Shown: positions 37,388 to 50,000 of the stretch, piece after piece
Numbering within the stretch: the stretch's first letter is position 1
Layout of the letters: every line of letters starts with the position of its first letter
Assembly (NCBI RefSeq): GCF_004027225.2
Contig: NC_044282.2
Span: 71,039,787 to 71,103,786, forward strand
Length of the DNA: 64,000 nucleotides
Source of the DNA: Strigops habroptila
Lineage: Eukaryota; Chordata; Aves; Psittaciformes; Psittacidae
Direction of reading: 5' to 3'
Notes under the pieces: generated by a model
What the model was told of the DNA's origin: nothing
The model's input: the letters and a program-made list of their open reading frames with translations, nothing else
Databases searched by the model: none
Translations under genes and position numbers: made by a program

Positions 37388-40300
37388 GTAGGGAATATTG
37401 CTGCTAATTCGGGTTTGACTGTATTTGACATGTATTGAAGTATCTTATTAGAAAGATCACTACATTGTGAAAAAGACTCCAGACAAAGAGGTGCTGTGCA
37501 ACCACTGATATCTCCAATGTAGTTTTACATTTGTAGGAAAAATATTGTAGCATGATACTGGAGATACTCAACTTTGACTAATGTTCATCTGGTAAACAAT
37601 AAGCAGAAAACACTATAAAGGCTAAATTTGTGTTCAACAGGAAGACCACTAGCTATGCAATAAGAGTGTAATGTTAATGTACTTTCCAGAACCAATTTTT
37701 TTCCCACTAAAACACATTTTGACTGAATCATGCAAGTATAATGCTAATTAGACTGTTACAGTAGTATTAAACTTGGTGTGTTTCCAACAAAAAAAGTCAG
37801 TATCAACCTTTTGTGCAATCTGAGTGTTCTGTTATCACTGTTCTCATATGATTAATTTTAACTTGTTCTTGCAGCCTCAGTATAGACAAAATGTCCTTGG
37901 AGAAGCTGCTCCTAATGCTGTTCAAAAGGTTTGGAGTAAGGATAGGCTTGTAAACCAGAGCTGTATGTCAAAAATGACTTAAGGGGGTTTTGAGAACCAA
38001 TTTAAATTTCAAATGGGATGCATGCCATTCTGAAAACCAGTCCCTGATGGAGCTGAACATGAATGCTTAAAAGGAAGTCATTCCAAAAATCCAGTGGGTT
38101 ACTTTGTAAAGAGGCTGGAAATACAAAACTCCCGTCCTCGAGGTCTGTGTGAAACTTGTATGTGCATCTTGGAATACTCTGTATATGCTGCACCCATGCT
38201 GGGCAACACTTGTTATGTAGGTTTTCTTCATGGAAATGTTATACAGGATTGTCTTTTATATAAAAAATGTTGCAAATTTATACTTACGAGTATTTTTGCT
38301 GAAATTTCACATAAATTTTGTATTGATGATTATCTTGTAGTTCTCATTTTCTCAGTGTGTAGATGGGTTATCTGTGTAGTTAACAAAAGATGATTTCTTT
38401 TTAATACTGCTCTTGAAATTAATAATAGACATTGTGACTTGTGAAGATTTCTTAAACTCTAAACCAAACCTGTGCATTAATGAATTGCTTCCTTCTTACA
38501 TGAATGGCAAAAAAATCTTGTAAGAAGCATGCCTAGATGGAAGGCTTCTCTGGGCTAAGCAGTGTGCTCTTGAAGGTATAAAATGCAGCTGGGGCTCCAA
38601 TGCAGGCTGCTGGGCAAAACAGTGTAACTCTGAACCCTCGAGGGCTTCACCTCTATGTTAGGTTAGTTGGTTTTTCCCTCCCTGAGAAATCCACTAACTG
38701 TAAATTGTGTGCTAACTCTCTCAGGGATTTGAAGGGCAGCAGCGTCAAATCAGCAGGACATCCCTTCTTCCGATGTGTCCAAAAAGAAGTGTACAGATTT
38801 AAATGGCACATCTGGTTGTAGTTCAGAGCAAGTAGCCATTGCTAAAGAAATAAGCTTTAGGAGGAGAGAGAAGTGACTACCAAGAACCACTACTGCAAGG
38901 TGTTTGGATGATGTGAACAACTGTCAGATCCGGTACACAGATGCATTCTCTTTAGGTGAGTATCCTGAGTGGCTGTGAACAGAACTGCTGCATGGATTGG
39001 GTGATTTGCCATTCACTTTAGTTTTCCTCTTTTCCATCTCATTGATTTCCTGATGCAAAATTGAAGGGGAAATGGTAGCAAATGAAGCCCTTGTTTTACT
39101 ATTTAATCGGTTGCTTCTTGGTCTGTCTCGTGAGAATACAAAATTTTCCCCTGGAATACAGGCAAGTGGAATACTACAGGCAGTGGTAACTCCCAGCTCT
39201 GGCAATGGAAAACCAGTCCCTGGTGCGCCTCCTCCTAGGAGCTGGCCACACATTGCACATGAGAAACTGTGTGGCTGCTCAGCAAGTCTTTTGGCTGCAA
39301 TATGGTAGTGGGAAGGAAATGGATCCCCTCCTTTTCCTTTCTCTGTGAGGATTACCCACACACACATGCACACACAGCTGTGGGGGGCTGCCCGGGAGGA
39401 AGTGGTGGATGTCCCTTGGGATGCTTTTGCAGCTCTTCCCAGAATCCACCTGCGTTTTCTCCAATTCTTATCTTTCCACTCTGAACCCATCACGCACCAG
39501 TGGTTGTTCATTTGTAAGCTCACTTACCAGGGAACCAAGGCTGCTGATAACTTTCTTTCATTCCTTTCCCTACAGGGAGTAAAAAGTGGTATGTTTTACT
39601 TTAATGAAGGCTGTGGTGATTACTTCTTTTAACTAAGCATCTTCATTTCTTTCTCAGTAGAAAAACCCTTTAAAAACTGTGTGTGCTTTACTTTCACTTC
39701 ATCTTCCCTGAGCAGAAAGGAAAGCTCCATATTTAAACGTGCAGGGAACAAATGGGGATTTAGTGATCAAATATTTTCATTTAAATTTCCATTTTAATAT
39801 GGAAAGGCCATTTTTCTTGGCTCATTGGAATTTCCCAGAGCCTGCCAGTACTTTAGACTTTTACATGTTAATCTGAATTCCAGTGGGGTGCGAGTGCTGA
39901 ACCCAGGCAGCGCTGATGGTCTTGGCACAGGCTGTGCCAGTGGCTCATGTGCTTGCAGAGGATGCAGAAACAACAGTGGTCATTCAAAGTGTTTGATCAT
40001 CAGGCCCACGTCAAGGACACGGGAAGATCATGCTTGGTAAGCGCACTCTTTATGTCTGGTTATTGCTGTGTAGTTGGGGTGCTGAGAACCTCTTTGTAGG
40101 TCTTCCCTGGATTGTTTTCATTGTACTCAAAGTCATCCAGACATAGACCCCCCTACACCCCTCCCCAGGAGAACTGGTCCTCTGCTCAATGCTCCAGTCT
40201 CCATCCACCCCAGGCTTCTGAACTCCCTTAACCAGGCCTCTTTAGGGCTACCTGCTCACTGTGCTGAATGGCCAAGAAACTGTCCTCATCCCAACAACAG

Positions 40301-42356
40301 GTCCATTGTTTTTCACTCTGTCTCATGATGAAGACGTAGATGGCTGCTGGGAAAAAAAATGCCATAAGAATTTTCTGTTAATTCTTCTGACTGACTTGGA
40401 GGAGCCAAAGGAAATGGGTTCAGCTCTGACCGATGGCAGATACTGAAAACACTTCACAATCTGTAGACAGGTATTTTCTGACTTTATTCGAGAAGTTTAC
40501 AAATGTTCATGGGGAATTTGGAAGTCAAAATAACCATTTACTTAGTAAATTACTTGATAAAACAGCTTTGCAGGAAAGTCTTGAGAAATAGGTAATCACT
40601 GGGACATCAAAATGTTTTAATCACATACTGCAGTTAACTTTTCCACTTAATCTTTACTGCAGGTAGCTGAAGTGAGAAAATCCCTGCCAGCTCATCCTTT
40701 ATCTAGGGAGTGTTTTGCACACTGACAGGAGACCATCGATGATATCTCTGATCCCGCAGCAGGATTTGATCTAAAATGTTGTGCAGTGATCTCCCTCCCT
40801 AGTAAATAACATACGTAAGGACAAGCACGTTGTGATATTTCTTAGAAAACTTTTTTGGCTTTTGGTTGGAGTGCTTTCTAAGCCAGAAGTTGTATCTATT
40901 TAATAGCCCCCTGTGTGATTTTTTTTTTTTTTTCCTCTGGAATTTGCAATACCCATTTTGAGCTAAAGTTCAAAATGAACTAAAGTTTCCTTTGCAGAGC
41001 CTGGTTCAGCTGAGCTCCAGTTACATGACACTGCTCTCTGTTAGTAATTCTCTGGTGACTTGCCAAAGGAACAAGTGAGAAGCAGTAGATATGGGAGAGG
41101 ATATTAACGCTACCCTCATTGTGTTGGGTTTGGTTTGGGTTATTTTTTCCTCTGCCCTAATCACATCTGAATCTTTCGATTGAATCGCCCATTGACTTTA
41201 ATCAGAGAGGTCTGCCGTGGCTGGCTGCTTGGGCAAACTCTTTGCTGTTAAGCCAGATGCTGTTCTTTTGCTTCAAGGTTAAAGTTCAGACAGCTGATGT
41301 CTCATTAAGCGGACAGAGGAAACATCTCATCCAGAGATTCATTAAAATGAGGAGCCAATTACTTGGAGGGAAGTGGTGTCAGAGCTAGTTGGTGTCAGAT
41401 GTGCTGGGGAGACATTGGCTGCACTCTGCTGGGGATTACACACATAAGAGACCAAGCAGTCCTTAGTTCAGCAGCAGATTAAACTTCTTGTTTCACTTAG
41501 TTTTGCTTCCTTTATGTTGATATTGGCACCTTCCACTGCATCCCAGCTCCTAAACTGCCCAGCAATGTGAAGAGGGGGGTTCCTGCTAGAGTGGAAGAAT
41601 ATCTGTGGAGTCCTGATATCTGTGGAGCTTCCCAGGGCACATTGGCTGGGCTGCAGCAAGAAGTCAGTGACCCTGGTTGGGCTTTGGTGTGTGGTTGTCA
41701 CATCTGAGGGGGATTTGCAAAGAGTGGCTTGTGGGTAGCTTTGTGATAGGGAAGAGGAACTCTTAGCCCAGGTGGCAAGTGACAACCAGTAAAGCAAATC
41801 ACTGATATCATGTGAATGTGGCAAATGAACTTGTAAGTGGAGAGAAAGATCAAGGTGGAAAGTGTTTTGCAGAGCTTAACTCTTTTGTAAGTGAACATAA
41901 ACATTATAAAAGCAGGAGGACGCCAGTGGTGAAACAGTATCCCTCCCTTCAGCAATTTTTTGTGCAACTTTCCAATATTGAAAGCTTTTGAATTCATTAA
42001 GGCTGAATTCAGCGTCACATATTAAAATGTTCTGCTACCGTGCAACACGTGGTCTCATGCTCTAGGATAAATACCTGATTTTAGCACAGGCGATGCAAAC
42101 TTTAAATTAATGAAAGCAGACATGTCCCCAGTTTTGTGCTGGGAGTGCAGAGAAATGTCAGTGTTAAACCAGTCTGGGTTTAAATTGTATCTGACGCTGA
42201 TGTGCGATAAATGCCTCGTGGTGTAACTGTATGTATATTCAGATTAATTTGCAGTAATTCCTCCCATGAATATTCTAGAAAATGATCCCCTACAAACCCT
42301 GTACAGCTTACTCTGAGATGCCCTCACCTGGGAAAGCAGTTAGGGAAATAGCTGCA

Positions 42357-42430
42357 AATCTATAAATAAGATATAAAATAAATGTATAAAATGTATATAA
42401 AATAAATACATAATATAAAATACAAAATAA
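42357..42430 (+). repeat. A/T-rich simple-sequence block
   Basis: An almost pure A/T stretch built from repeats of ataaaat/tataaa-like words, such as 'agatataaaataaatgtata'. It ends a few bases before a truncated CR1 copy. It may be the expanded insertion site or a microsatellite. Confidence 0.75.
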
Positions 42431-42435
42431 AAATA

Positions 42436-42594
42436 GCTGGCCTTGGATGCTTCCATCCCTGGCAGTGTTTAAGGCCAGGTTGGACAGGACTTGGAGCAAC
42501 CTGCTCTAGTGGAAGGTGACCCTGCCTGTGGCAGGGGGTTTGAACTGGATGAGCTTTAAGGTCCCTTCCAACTCAAACCACTCTGTAATTCTCT
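42436..42594 (+). mobile_element. CR1 LINE 3' fragment
   Basis: It runs from 'ggccttggatgcttccatcc' to 'ccactctgtaattctctgat'. It carries 'ctctagtggaaggtgaccct', so it belongs to the group otherwise found in antisense at 10.9, 52.4, 56.8 and 62.5 kb. It is 5'-truncated at the A/T-rich block. Confidence 0.92.
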
Positions 42595-43881
42595 GATCTT
42601 AGTGCTCTTTTTCCCTTTAAATCGTTCCTGAGACTGAGCTTACAGCTGGCACCATCCTTCCTGCCTCAGCCCCTGAGAGATCGTTCCAAAGATAGTTGAC
42701 AGTCTCCTTTGAATTGTAAGCATTTTTCTGGCTCCTTGCAGAACTTTCTGTTCCTAGTCATTTATGAACAGCAAGAAGATGGCTGTGGTTTTCACAGAGG
42801 TGCATGTATATTTAACTTGATGTTATCAGAGTTCTTTAGCCTTGATGAAGAATAAAAATATCAAGTCACTTAAAGCCCCAAATTACTGGAGGGAGTGAGG
42901 CATGACTATATATTGCAGCACATCTCTTGGTCTTGTTGCACAGCAAATAATGAAGAGTGAGCAAAATGCAGGCTCTCTGGTTTGCTTGCACCAGAGAGAA
43001 GTGTGCAGTGAGCATGGTGCCTGCTGTTTTGCTCCTGTGCATGCTCCAAAGTCTGCCACTATACTCTGGGGGGTTGTTTCCTATTGAGGTATCGATGTCT
43101 GCCTTCTCCTGAAAATCTGGTTTTCAGAAAATGGCTTTGTTAAATAATCGAAATGTGCATAGCCAGAAAGCTGAATTATGTACACCCGATATACTTGTAA
43201 GTGTTCCCTGTCAGATAAATACCATATACTTGTTGCAAAGGATGTATATTTCTTAAAATTTAAGTCAAGATTCAATCAAGAAATCTTAACCAAGTCTGTT
43301 ACACTTTCAGTGGCATCTTTTCAATAAGCTGGTTTTATTTCCAGCTGGTGAGTGCATCTGATTTCATGGCATTTGAAGACCAACTAGAGCACTGTGGGTT
43401 GTGGAGGTGGAATTACCTTAAAATCAGGAGCCATTTGCCTGAGGATGTGTTAGATGCCTGAGCACCCGGGTCCCTGCCACTTCACTCAGTATCCAGGACT
43501 TTCATGGAAATAACTGGAATCTCACTTGTGTTAGGTGTCGTCCTAAATGTCCAGGCTGGGACCTATATATAGAAACCATCCAAATAAAGATTTTATTTTC
43601 AGGGCATAAACAGTATCTTTCTTGTTTCAGTCTCCTGGATATTTTGGATGATGAAGGCTGTGCATGAGAGACTGTGCATTCCTGTTATTGCAGGTTTAAG
43701 TCCTGCATGCTGCACCTATATATTTATTTCCTTGCTGGTTGATCTTCTTTTTGCCATGTTTTATTCCGTTATGTTCTAGGTTGCCCTTGCCTACGTGAAA
43801 TAAAACAGTGCTGAAGTCCAATATGACACAAGAAGTTGATGTATTTTTTGAGGGTAAGTTGAATCCTGATGAGGTCCCTTT

Positions 43882-43894
43882 ATTAATGATTTAC
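43882..43894 (+). promoter_or_regulatory. HAO1: HNF1-like site upstream of HAO1
   Basis: ATTAATGATTTAC differs from the HNF1 palindrome GTTAATNATTAAC at two of twelve defined positions. It lies 67 bp before the HAO1 start codon. HAO1 is a liver gene in mammals and HNF1 is a liver regulator, so the site is plausible, but A/T-rich matches arise often by chance. Confidence 0.35.
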
Positions 43895-43911
43895 AGACTA
43901 AAATACACAGC

Positions 43912-43918
43912 TTAAAAG
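43912..43918 (+). promoter_or_regulatory. HAO1: TATA-like element of HAO1
   Basis: TTAAAAG lies about 45 bp before the ATG. If it acts as a TATA box, transcription would begin near 43,943 and give a 5'UTR of roughly 20 nt, which suits the short leader of mammalian HAO1. There is no CpG island here. Confidence 0.35.
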
Positions 43919-43960
43919 AGAGGGAAGTAGGACTAAACTAACCCTGGGAGATCTGCAAAC

Positions 43961-44097
43961 ATGTCTGGAAAGCTGGTTTGCATTGCTGATTTTGAGGAGT
44001 ATGCTGCAAAATTCCTCCCCAAATCAGTGTATGATTATTACCGCTCCGGAGCGGATGATGAGGAAACACTAGCAGATAATGTAGCAGCATTTTCAAG
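43961..44097 (+). CDS. HAO1: HAO1 coding exon 1
   Basis: Encodes residues 1-45 and two bases of R46. It contains [13 protein letters not shown], with the substrate-binding Tyr at 26, and D-E-E-T-L-A-D-N. The first ATG after a stop-rich leader is the natural start and aligns with the human start. Residues 2-4 differ from human, as is common at this N-terminus. The donor is GTAGGA. Confidence 0.95.
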
Positions 44098-47000
44098 GTA
44101 GGAGGATGATTTGAGGCTGGGGTGGGACGTAGGGGGTGTAAATTCTGTTTTATTAGTAGATGTGATGCAATATGAGATTATGTGCGAACAAATTTCCATT
44201 TTTCTGCAACTTCTTTCTTTTTGAGCAAAAAATGCTCTCACAGAACTCATTTGCAGAACAATTGTCTCCTCTTCCACTCCTTCACCTAATATTTCCTGTC
44301 AAAAAGCAGTCCCTAAACCCCATTAGCATCTTTTTAGCTTTACCTGCATTTTGTTTCACTTATTAACATAAATTCTCTAAAGAGTCCTTTGGCTCCAATA
44401 TTTAATCAGCTAATGAAGCTGTGATTTCTACTTTTGGGGCTATAATGCAAAGAAGGGATTCTTGTGGTGGAGTTGTACCTTTTGAGTCCTTAGCCAGTTT
44501 TGCCTTTTCCTTGTTCTTCCCAAGCTGGATTAGTTACACAGCTTTCCCTGGAGAGTGCTTGTGCAGCATTGTGGGATCAGAGCCCCATAGCCTAGCAGAA
44601 AGAAGTTATGTGTATCAGCTCTGGAGTGAGATGTGAAAGCCAGGGCTTAGTCCTGGGAGGCCAGGCTGTGCTGGGGGGGGGGTACAGCAAAAGCTCAGCA
44701 CTTCACCAGGAAATATTGTAAATGATGGGAATTATGATAAACTAGTTTTCACTTAGACTGAGCCCCTGAACCATTGTCAAAACCTGGACTCGGGTCAGCC
44801 TTTGTCTCAAGCACAAGGGCAACACAATCAGTCAGCATTTGCTGTCGGATTCGGTGGAAGAGTGTCAAAACTCACATTTATTCCCCATCCCTTGAGTCTC
44901 TGCTGCTGCTCAGCCCCCAGAGCATCAGCCCCAGCACTGCTGAGGAAAGAAGCTGGCTGGAGGCTGATGGCCTCAGCCCAGCTGAGCCCAGTCGAGCTGC
45001 TTCAACCCATGTTGGCTTCTCTTTCCTTCGGGTGCTGTGTTGGTGCAGACATTTAATACCCCTGCACTTGCTTTGCTAATCTCTAAAGGCTTTGTCTTTA
45101 ATGCCTCTGAGTCTAATAAACCAAAACAAGATTTTTTCCAAGTTATCTTTAGTCTTTCTCCCTCCCCACTTTGCTTTTCTGCTGCAGGGCATCAATTCTA
45201 CTTATTGCTCCAGGTGCCTTTCCATAGGCTGTGAGCAATTCACCTGGAAATGGCCCACAACTTTAAGGCTGTAGAAACTCAGTAGTAATTTATTTAGCTG
45301 GATCACAAAGGTCAGATCCCAGAAACCAGCTCAGAACCTTAATTTTAAGGACATGTATAGAAAAGCTTTATAATGTCAGGAGAAGAAGAAAACTAATCTC
45401 CACTGTGACCAGTTATTAGAGACCTCACAGCTTCATGCAGCAGCCCCCATCATGGACTGGAAATCCCTTTGTGCTTGGAGCTGCCCAAACACAGGCCAAA
45501 AGACTGCTCTGCTTTGAGGAGTAAGTAGGAGCAGGAAGGGATATAGTGGTGCTCATCTAATCTTATTATTTTAGTTTAGTTTTTTAATGCTTCCAGATGC
45601 TGCTATGATGTTACTTGTCCTCATAAAACCAAAATGAGATGTTAAGGAAAGGACACTCAATGGAAGTGCTCGGAAGCAATAAACTGTAGAAGTAGTGAAG
45701 TTTTTACTACTAACTGCTAGAGCTAATCCTGATTAAGCTGGATCTAAACTGCCCAGAGACAGGCTCACAAGAAGCTGGGTATGTTTACTTGCTGTGTTGG
45801 TATTAGCAGAGCTAGATGTCCATGGTGAGATAAAAGCAGCACAGCACTGAAGCCATTTCCCACAACAGGGGTAAGTTCCTCTGATGATAAGACTGCCTTG
45901 CATCAGGCTGGTCACCTGTGGGGTTCTGGCTCACCTCATCTACCCTATTTTCAGCAGGAGTCTCCAGATTTAGGCATTCAAGGCTGCAGAGCTTGCAGGC
46001 AGCCTGGAGCTGAAGGAGATATCAATCAGCAGTGCCTGGAAAAGCTGGAGACACTATAAATTTGACAGGTCCTGGTGTGGCTGAAAAGCCCTTGATGCTG
46101 GGTTCCTGCTCAGCAGTGAAGGTAGGAAGGGGGTGGAAGCTGTGTTTCTGTCTTTTCTCCCCCTCCCTTTGTATATTTGCCTTAAAGAAAACAAGATCTA
46201 TTTTCCTCAGGAGCTTTGGGCCGTTTAAATGTCTTCCAAAAAGGCAGTTAATAAAATCTGAAAGACTTGACAATAGGTTTACTCTATTAAATCATCAGAA
46301 AACTGAACTTGCTGAGAGCCAGAGAGAGGTCATGGGGCTGAAGTTAAAGCTTTGCTTGTTACCTTTGCATCACCCTACATCTGCATCTCTTTCTGGGTGT
46401 CCACCAAAGCACAGGAAAGCATGGTGACATGCTGATGGTCACGCAGCAGATCAATGGGAGCCTGAAGCCCAGCTCCCTGGGGAGATACACTGCCCCCTCC
46501 CTTCTGGTCGCTGCAGGGCCAGCACTTCTCTCCCTGTGATGATGGGTATTGCAGCTGAAGTCATCTGCTGGGGCTTGCCACCTTTACCAGCATGAAGTGG
46601 GAAGGATGCAGAGCTTCATGGACAAACGTGCTTTTTATCTGTCCATAGCCAGAGGGAAATGATAGTAAAAGTGGTCAGAGTTTAAAAACAGCCCTTATGT
46701 AGCACTCAGAAACATAAGTTAAACGATTCTCCACATTTCTAGTACCTTCCTGTACCCGTCTGTTTGCAAACTGAAGCATTTCCATGAAGCCCTTGTGTGC
46801 ACTTGCTGCCTGCAGCCAGATGGACCTTCCTCTGCAAAGGTGACCCCCTGTAATGTGCTGGTGAACCTCTTTGGAGGTACATTGAGCACTGGGCTCCATG
46901 GGCTCTATCTCGATAGCTACGGTGGTTCCCACTTGTCCCTGCTGAGGGACAGCACGCGGTGGTGGGTTCCTGGTTTCTGAGCACATGGGATACTGTCATT

Positions 47001-50000
47001 AACAGTTCACTAGAGTGTGATTGCAATGGCTTCCTGGCAGCACATCTAGAAAAAGTAGAAACCTGGTATCAAGTCCTCATGGTATTTTGGTTTATAAAGA
47101 CCTGTTTGACACAAGCAACTTCTAAAATCTTTTGTTCTTCGATGCTGTTAGGAGAAGCATGGTCTAACTGTAAAGGATGCAGGACTGCTGCTCGCCCTGA
47201 CGCTCACACAGTCCTTCTGCATGTTACTGGTTTTCCTCCCCGTTTCTGAGCACAGCCTGTGGGTAAATACAAAGTAAGATGGACTTTACACCCTGAGCCA
47301 CAAAGATCACAAAGTCAGATGACTCTGTGACAGAAATAAATACGTTCAGCTTCATTTCCCTTTGATTTCCACTGCCAGAAGCCAAATTGCAGCCTGATTA
47401 AAAACATTTACAGTTTATTTAAGTATTTCTAGATATGTGCATAAATACTTGTGTTTAAATGGAAAAGAAAGCACCGAAGTGATCAGAAACATTAATTGTT
47501 AACCCATGCCTTTGTGGTACAAGATGATTTAGGTAAACAAGACTGCTGGGATGGATTGTATTTGGGGGAAAATCAGCATTGAATTTGTCTCTTTCTGGCA
47601 ACCGAATGGTTGTGTTTATGGAGAAATAAATAGATTATTATTGAGGACTAATGTAACAAATGAATAGTTGTGTCGATAAATGCTGCTATACCTCTGGAAT
47701 GGCCAATGCAATCCATTCTCATTTGATTACATGATGAATGTCCTGGCCTTTGTCAGCACAGGAGCTCAAAGCGTTTTGGATCCGTAATCAGATTCCAGCA
47801 TATGAAATGGCTCCAAAAGGCCAGTGCTTAAGATGAGGTTAACACCAGGTACAGTAACTCTCCCAGAGCTTCCAGCTCTCCTGGGACTGAGGGAAGAGCT
47901 GAAGCTCACATATCAACATCAGTGTGCTCCTGCTAAGGCCAGATAATTGCCTTTTACTCACAATTTTCAAATGATGTGGAGACAGCGCTGGTGTAAGTGA
48001 GGCATTAAGGCCAGAAAAGATGATTTGGGATGTCAGAGCACATGTTACTCCCTATGGCATCTGACTGCATTCACCTTGCACTTGCTCTGCATCCCAAAAC
48101 ACTGCTTGTCCTTCCAGCCCCATGCAGTCTGGCAGTTAAATTCACTCTCAAGTTCTCAAGGAAGTGAGGGGCTTGAATGGAGAATAGATTTTGTGACAAG
48201 GTCAGGACGCCTTTAGCTTCATGGCATTGAAGGAATCAGTCTGAAATCTCACCTCAGCATGTTAATGCAAGGGGATGTCTGTGTGTGTAGGAACACGTTC
48301 CTGCTAATCCACTGTGACACGTTCTGACTCCCCGGTGGCCTTTGGAAAAGATCTGTTTTGTTGTCATGCTTATCAGTGACAGCATCGATGCATGTCTTTC
48401 TCAAACATCATCTTGTAGCTCGGTGTTGAGGGTGTTCAAATAACCAGGCACATAAATAACCGAAATATTGGATAAAAAAGGAAGGCTGAGAATGAGAATG
48501 TGATTGGGGTTAAACATGCACGTGGAGTTGTAGGGGGGAGAAAAGGAAAGGAATGCTTGTGATAATAAGTTAGATTTCTGCAATGTCTCTCACCTTGGAT
48601 TCATAGATTGCTGCAGAAAGAGTCACTGTGTGGATGGTAAGACACCCTGGGAGAGAAAATTGATTTCCCTCAAGCCAAAGGAGGTGTTGGTTACCCTGGC
48701 ACAGCGCTGGCGCCTGCCCCTTACCATGGGAAGGCAGCAAAGTGGGTTGGGATGAAGACTCTGCATCCTCTCCCAGACACACTGCTCGTGACGCAGCACA
48801 AAGGGATGATTTGGTAGGGACTCAGAAGGGAAACAAGAAGAGCTGCTTGGAAATGTGTTGTAGTTTGAAAATGTCATTGTTTATTCACAGTGATTTTGGC
48901 AAGCAGCGAGTGCTTCCCTCTCACCCAACGGCAGGAGAACCTCAGTCAGAAGATAATCTGAATTTTTTGAGCACAGAGGGGGAAAAAACCCCAAACCACT
49001 AATCCCCCTCCTTCCCTTTCACCCTTCTAAAAGAGCATATAGCTGAAGTTGACTAGATCAGGAGTGCTCGCTGCCTTCCCCACACTGCAGCATCGCCCTG
49101 CTTCCAGTTGGGAAGAAAGATGCACCCACTTGGGATTGCTGATTGCAGCACGTGAGCATGGACTGGGCTGGATAAAACTGGGGGTGATGAGATGATGATG
49201 ACTAAAAAAATGCAGGTTTTTTACAGGTTACCCAGGAAATGTTTTCACTCACAGGCTCAGAGATGTGTGGCAGTGGAATGAATGTGTGCTCTGGTTACCG
49301 GGAAATACAGCTCTTGGGGTGTGCTTGTGGCTGTTAAGGGCATTTCCCTAAGGATTGTCCAGAAAATGCCTCACTTCAAGTGTCCAGTGAACTCACAGCT
49401 GCAAACACCCCTGTTTCCAAAGCAAGATCAGGTTTTAATTAAAGAGTCTAATGCTAAGGTAGTGATCTCTTTTGGCGGTTTTAGTGAAACCTACTAAATA
49501 CTCAGTTATTGCTTGATGTTGGACAAGAGGATGCAACCTGGTAAGGTGCAAAGGGAAGAGAAGCCACAGAAGACTTTGGGAGAGACATGTATATTTAAAG
49601 TTTGGGGTTCATAAGCCCGAGGACCCCAAAAAGCTCAGGGACAGAGTAATTTGATGGCACATAAATGTGAGCGGGAAGGAGGCTGCTTGAAGCAGCATCA
49701 TTTTTCTTGCATCCTCTATTGAGAGGATTTTTGCTCTTTCTGTTGCTTTTCCCAGCTAAAAGCACTGCAGAAATGCTGGTACTTTACAAGCGACCCTCAC
49801 ATGTGTGCTTTGTTGCACCAGGAAAAAATCTTAGAGGTCTGGGACCTCTAAGCAGAGAAACTAGGAGGATGGGAAGAGGGAAAACCTTTTTGCTTTTGGG
49901 CTTGACCGTAAAACTGAGCAAGGTTATGAAAGGATTTTTGTTTTCTTTATATTTGCTGGTAAAAGGTGCTTCGGAGCTGGGAGAAAGCCTTTGGAATGAG

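Larger units (their letters stand above)
34381..37400 (+). other. TMX4: Probable TMX4 3'UTR
   Basis: This gene-free AT- and T-rich stretch follows the stop codon. Long T runs occur at 34,520-34,532 and 35,160-35,175. Candidate polyadenylation hexamers are ATTAAA at 35,514, 35,755 and 36,843, and AATAAA at 36,238 and 37,382. Which one is used cannot be decided from sequence. The limits given are inference from the last good AATAAA. Confidence 0.45.
37400..43960. other. TMX4-HAO1 intergenic region
   Basis: About 6.5 kb with no recognised gene. It contains a CA-rich patch (39,355-39,377), a T15 run (40,919-40,933), an A/T-rich simple-sequence block at 42,357-42,430, one CR1 fragment (42.4 kb) and the HAO1 promoter at its right end. 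The longest frame is a reverse-strand frame of about 195 codons (38,924-39,509 from its first ATG) that resembles no family I know. Confidence 0.6.
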
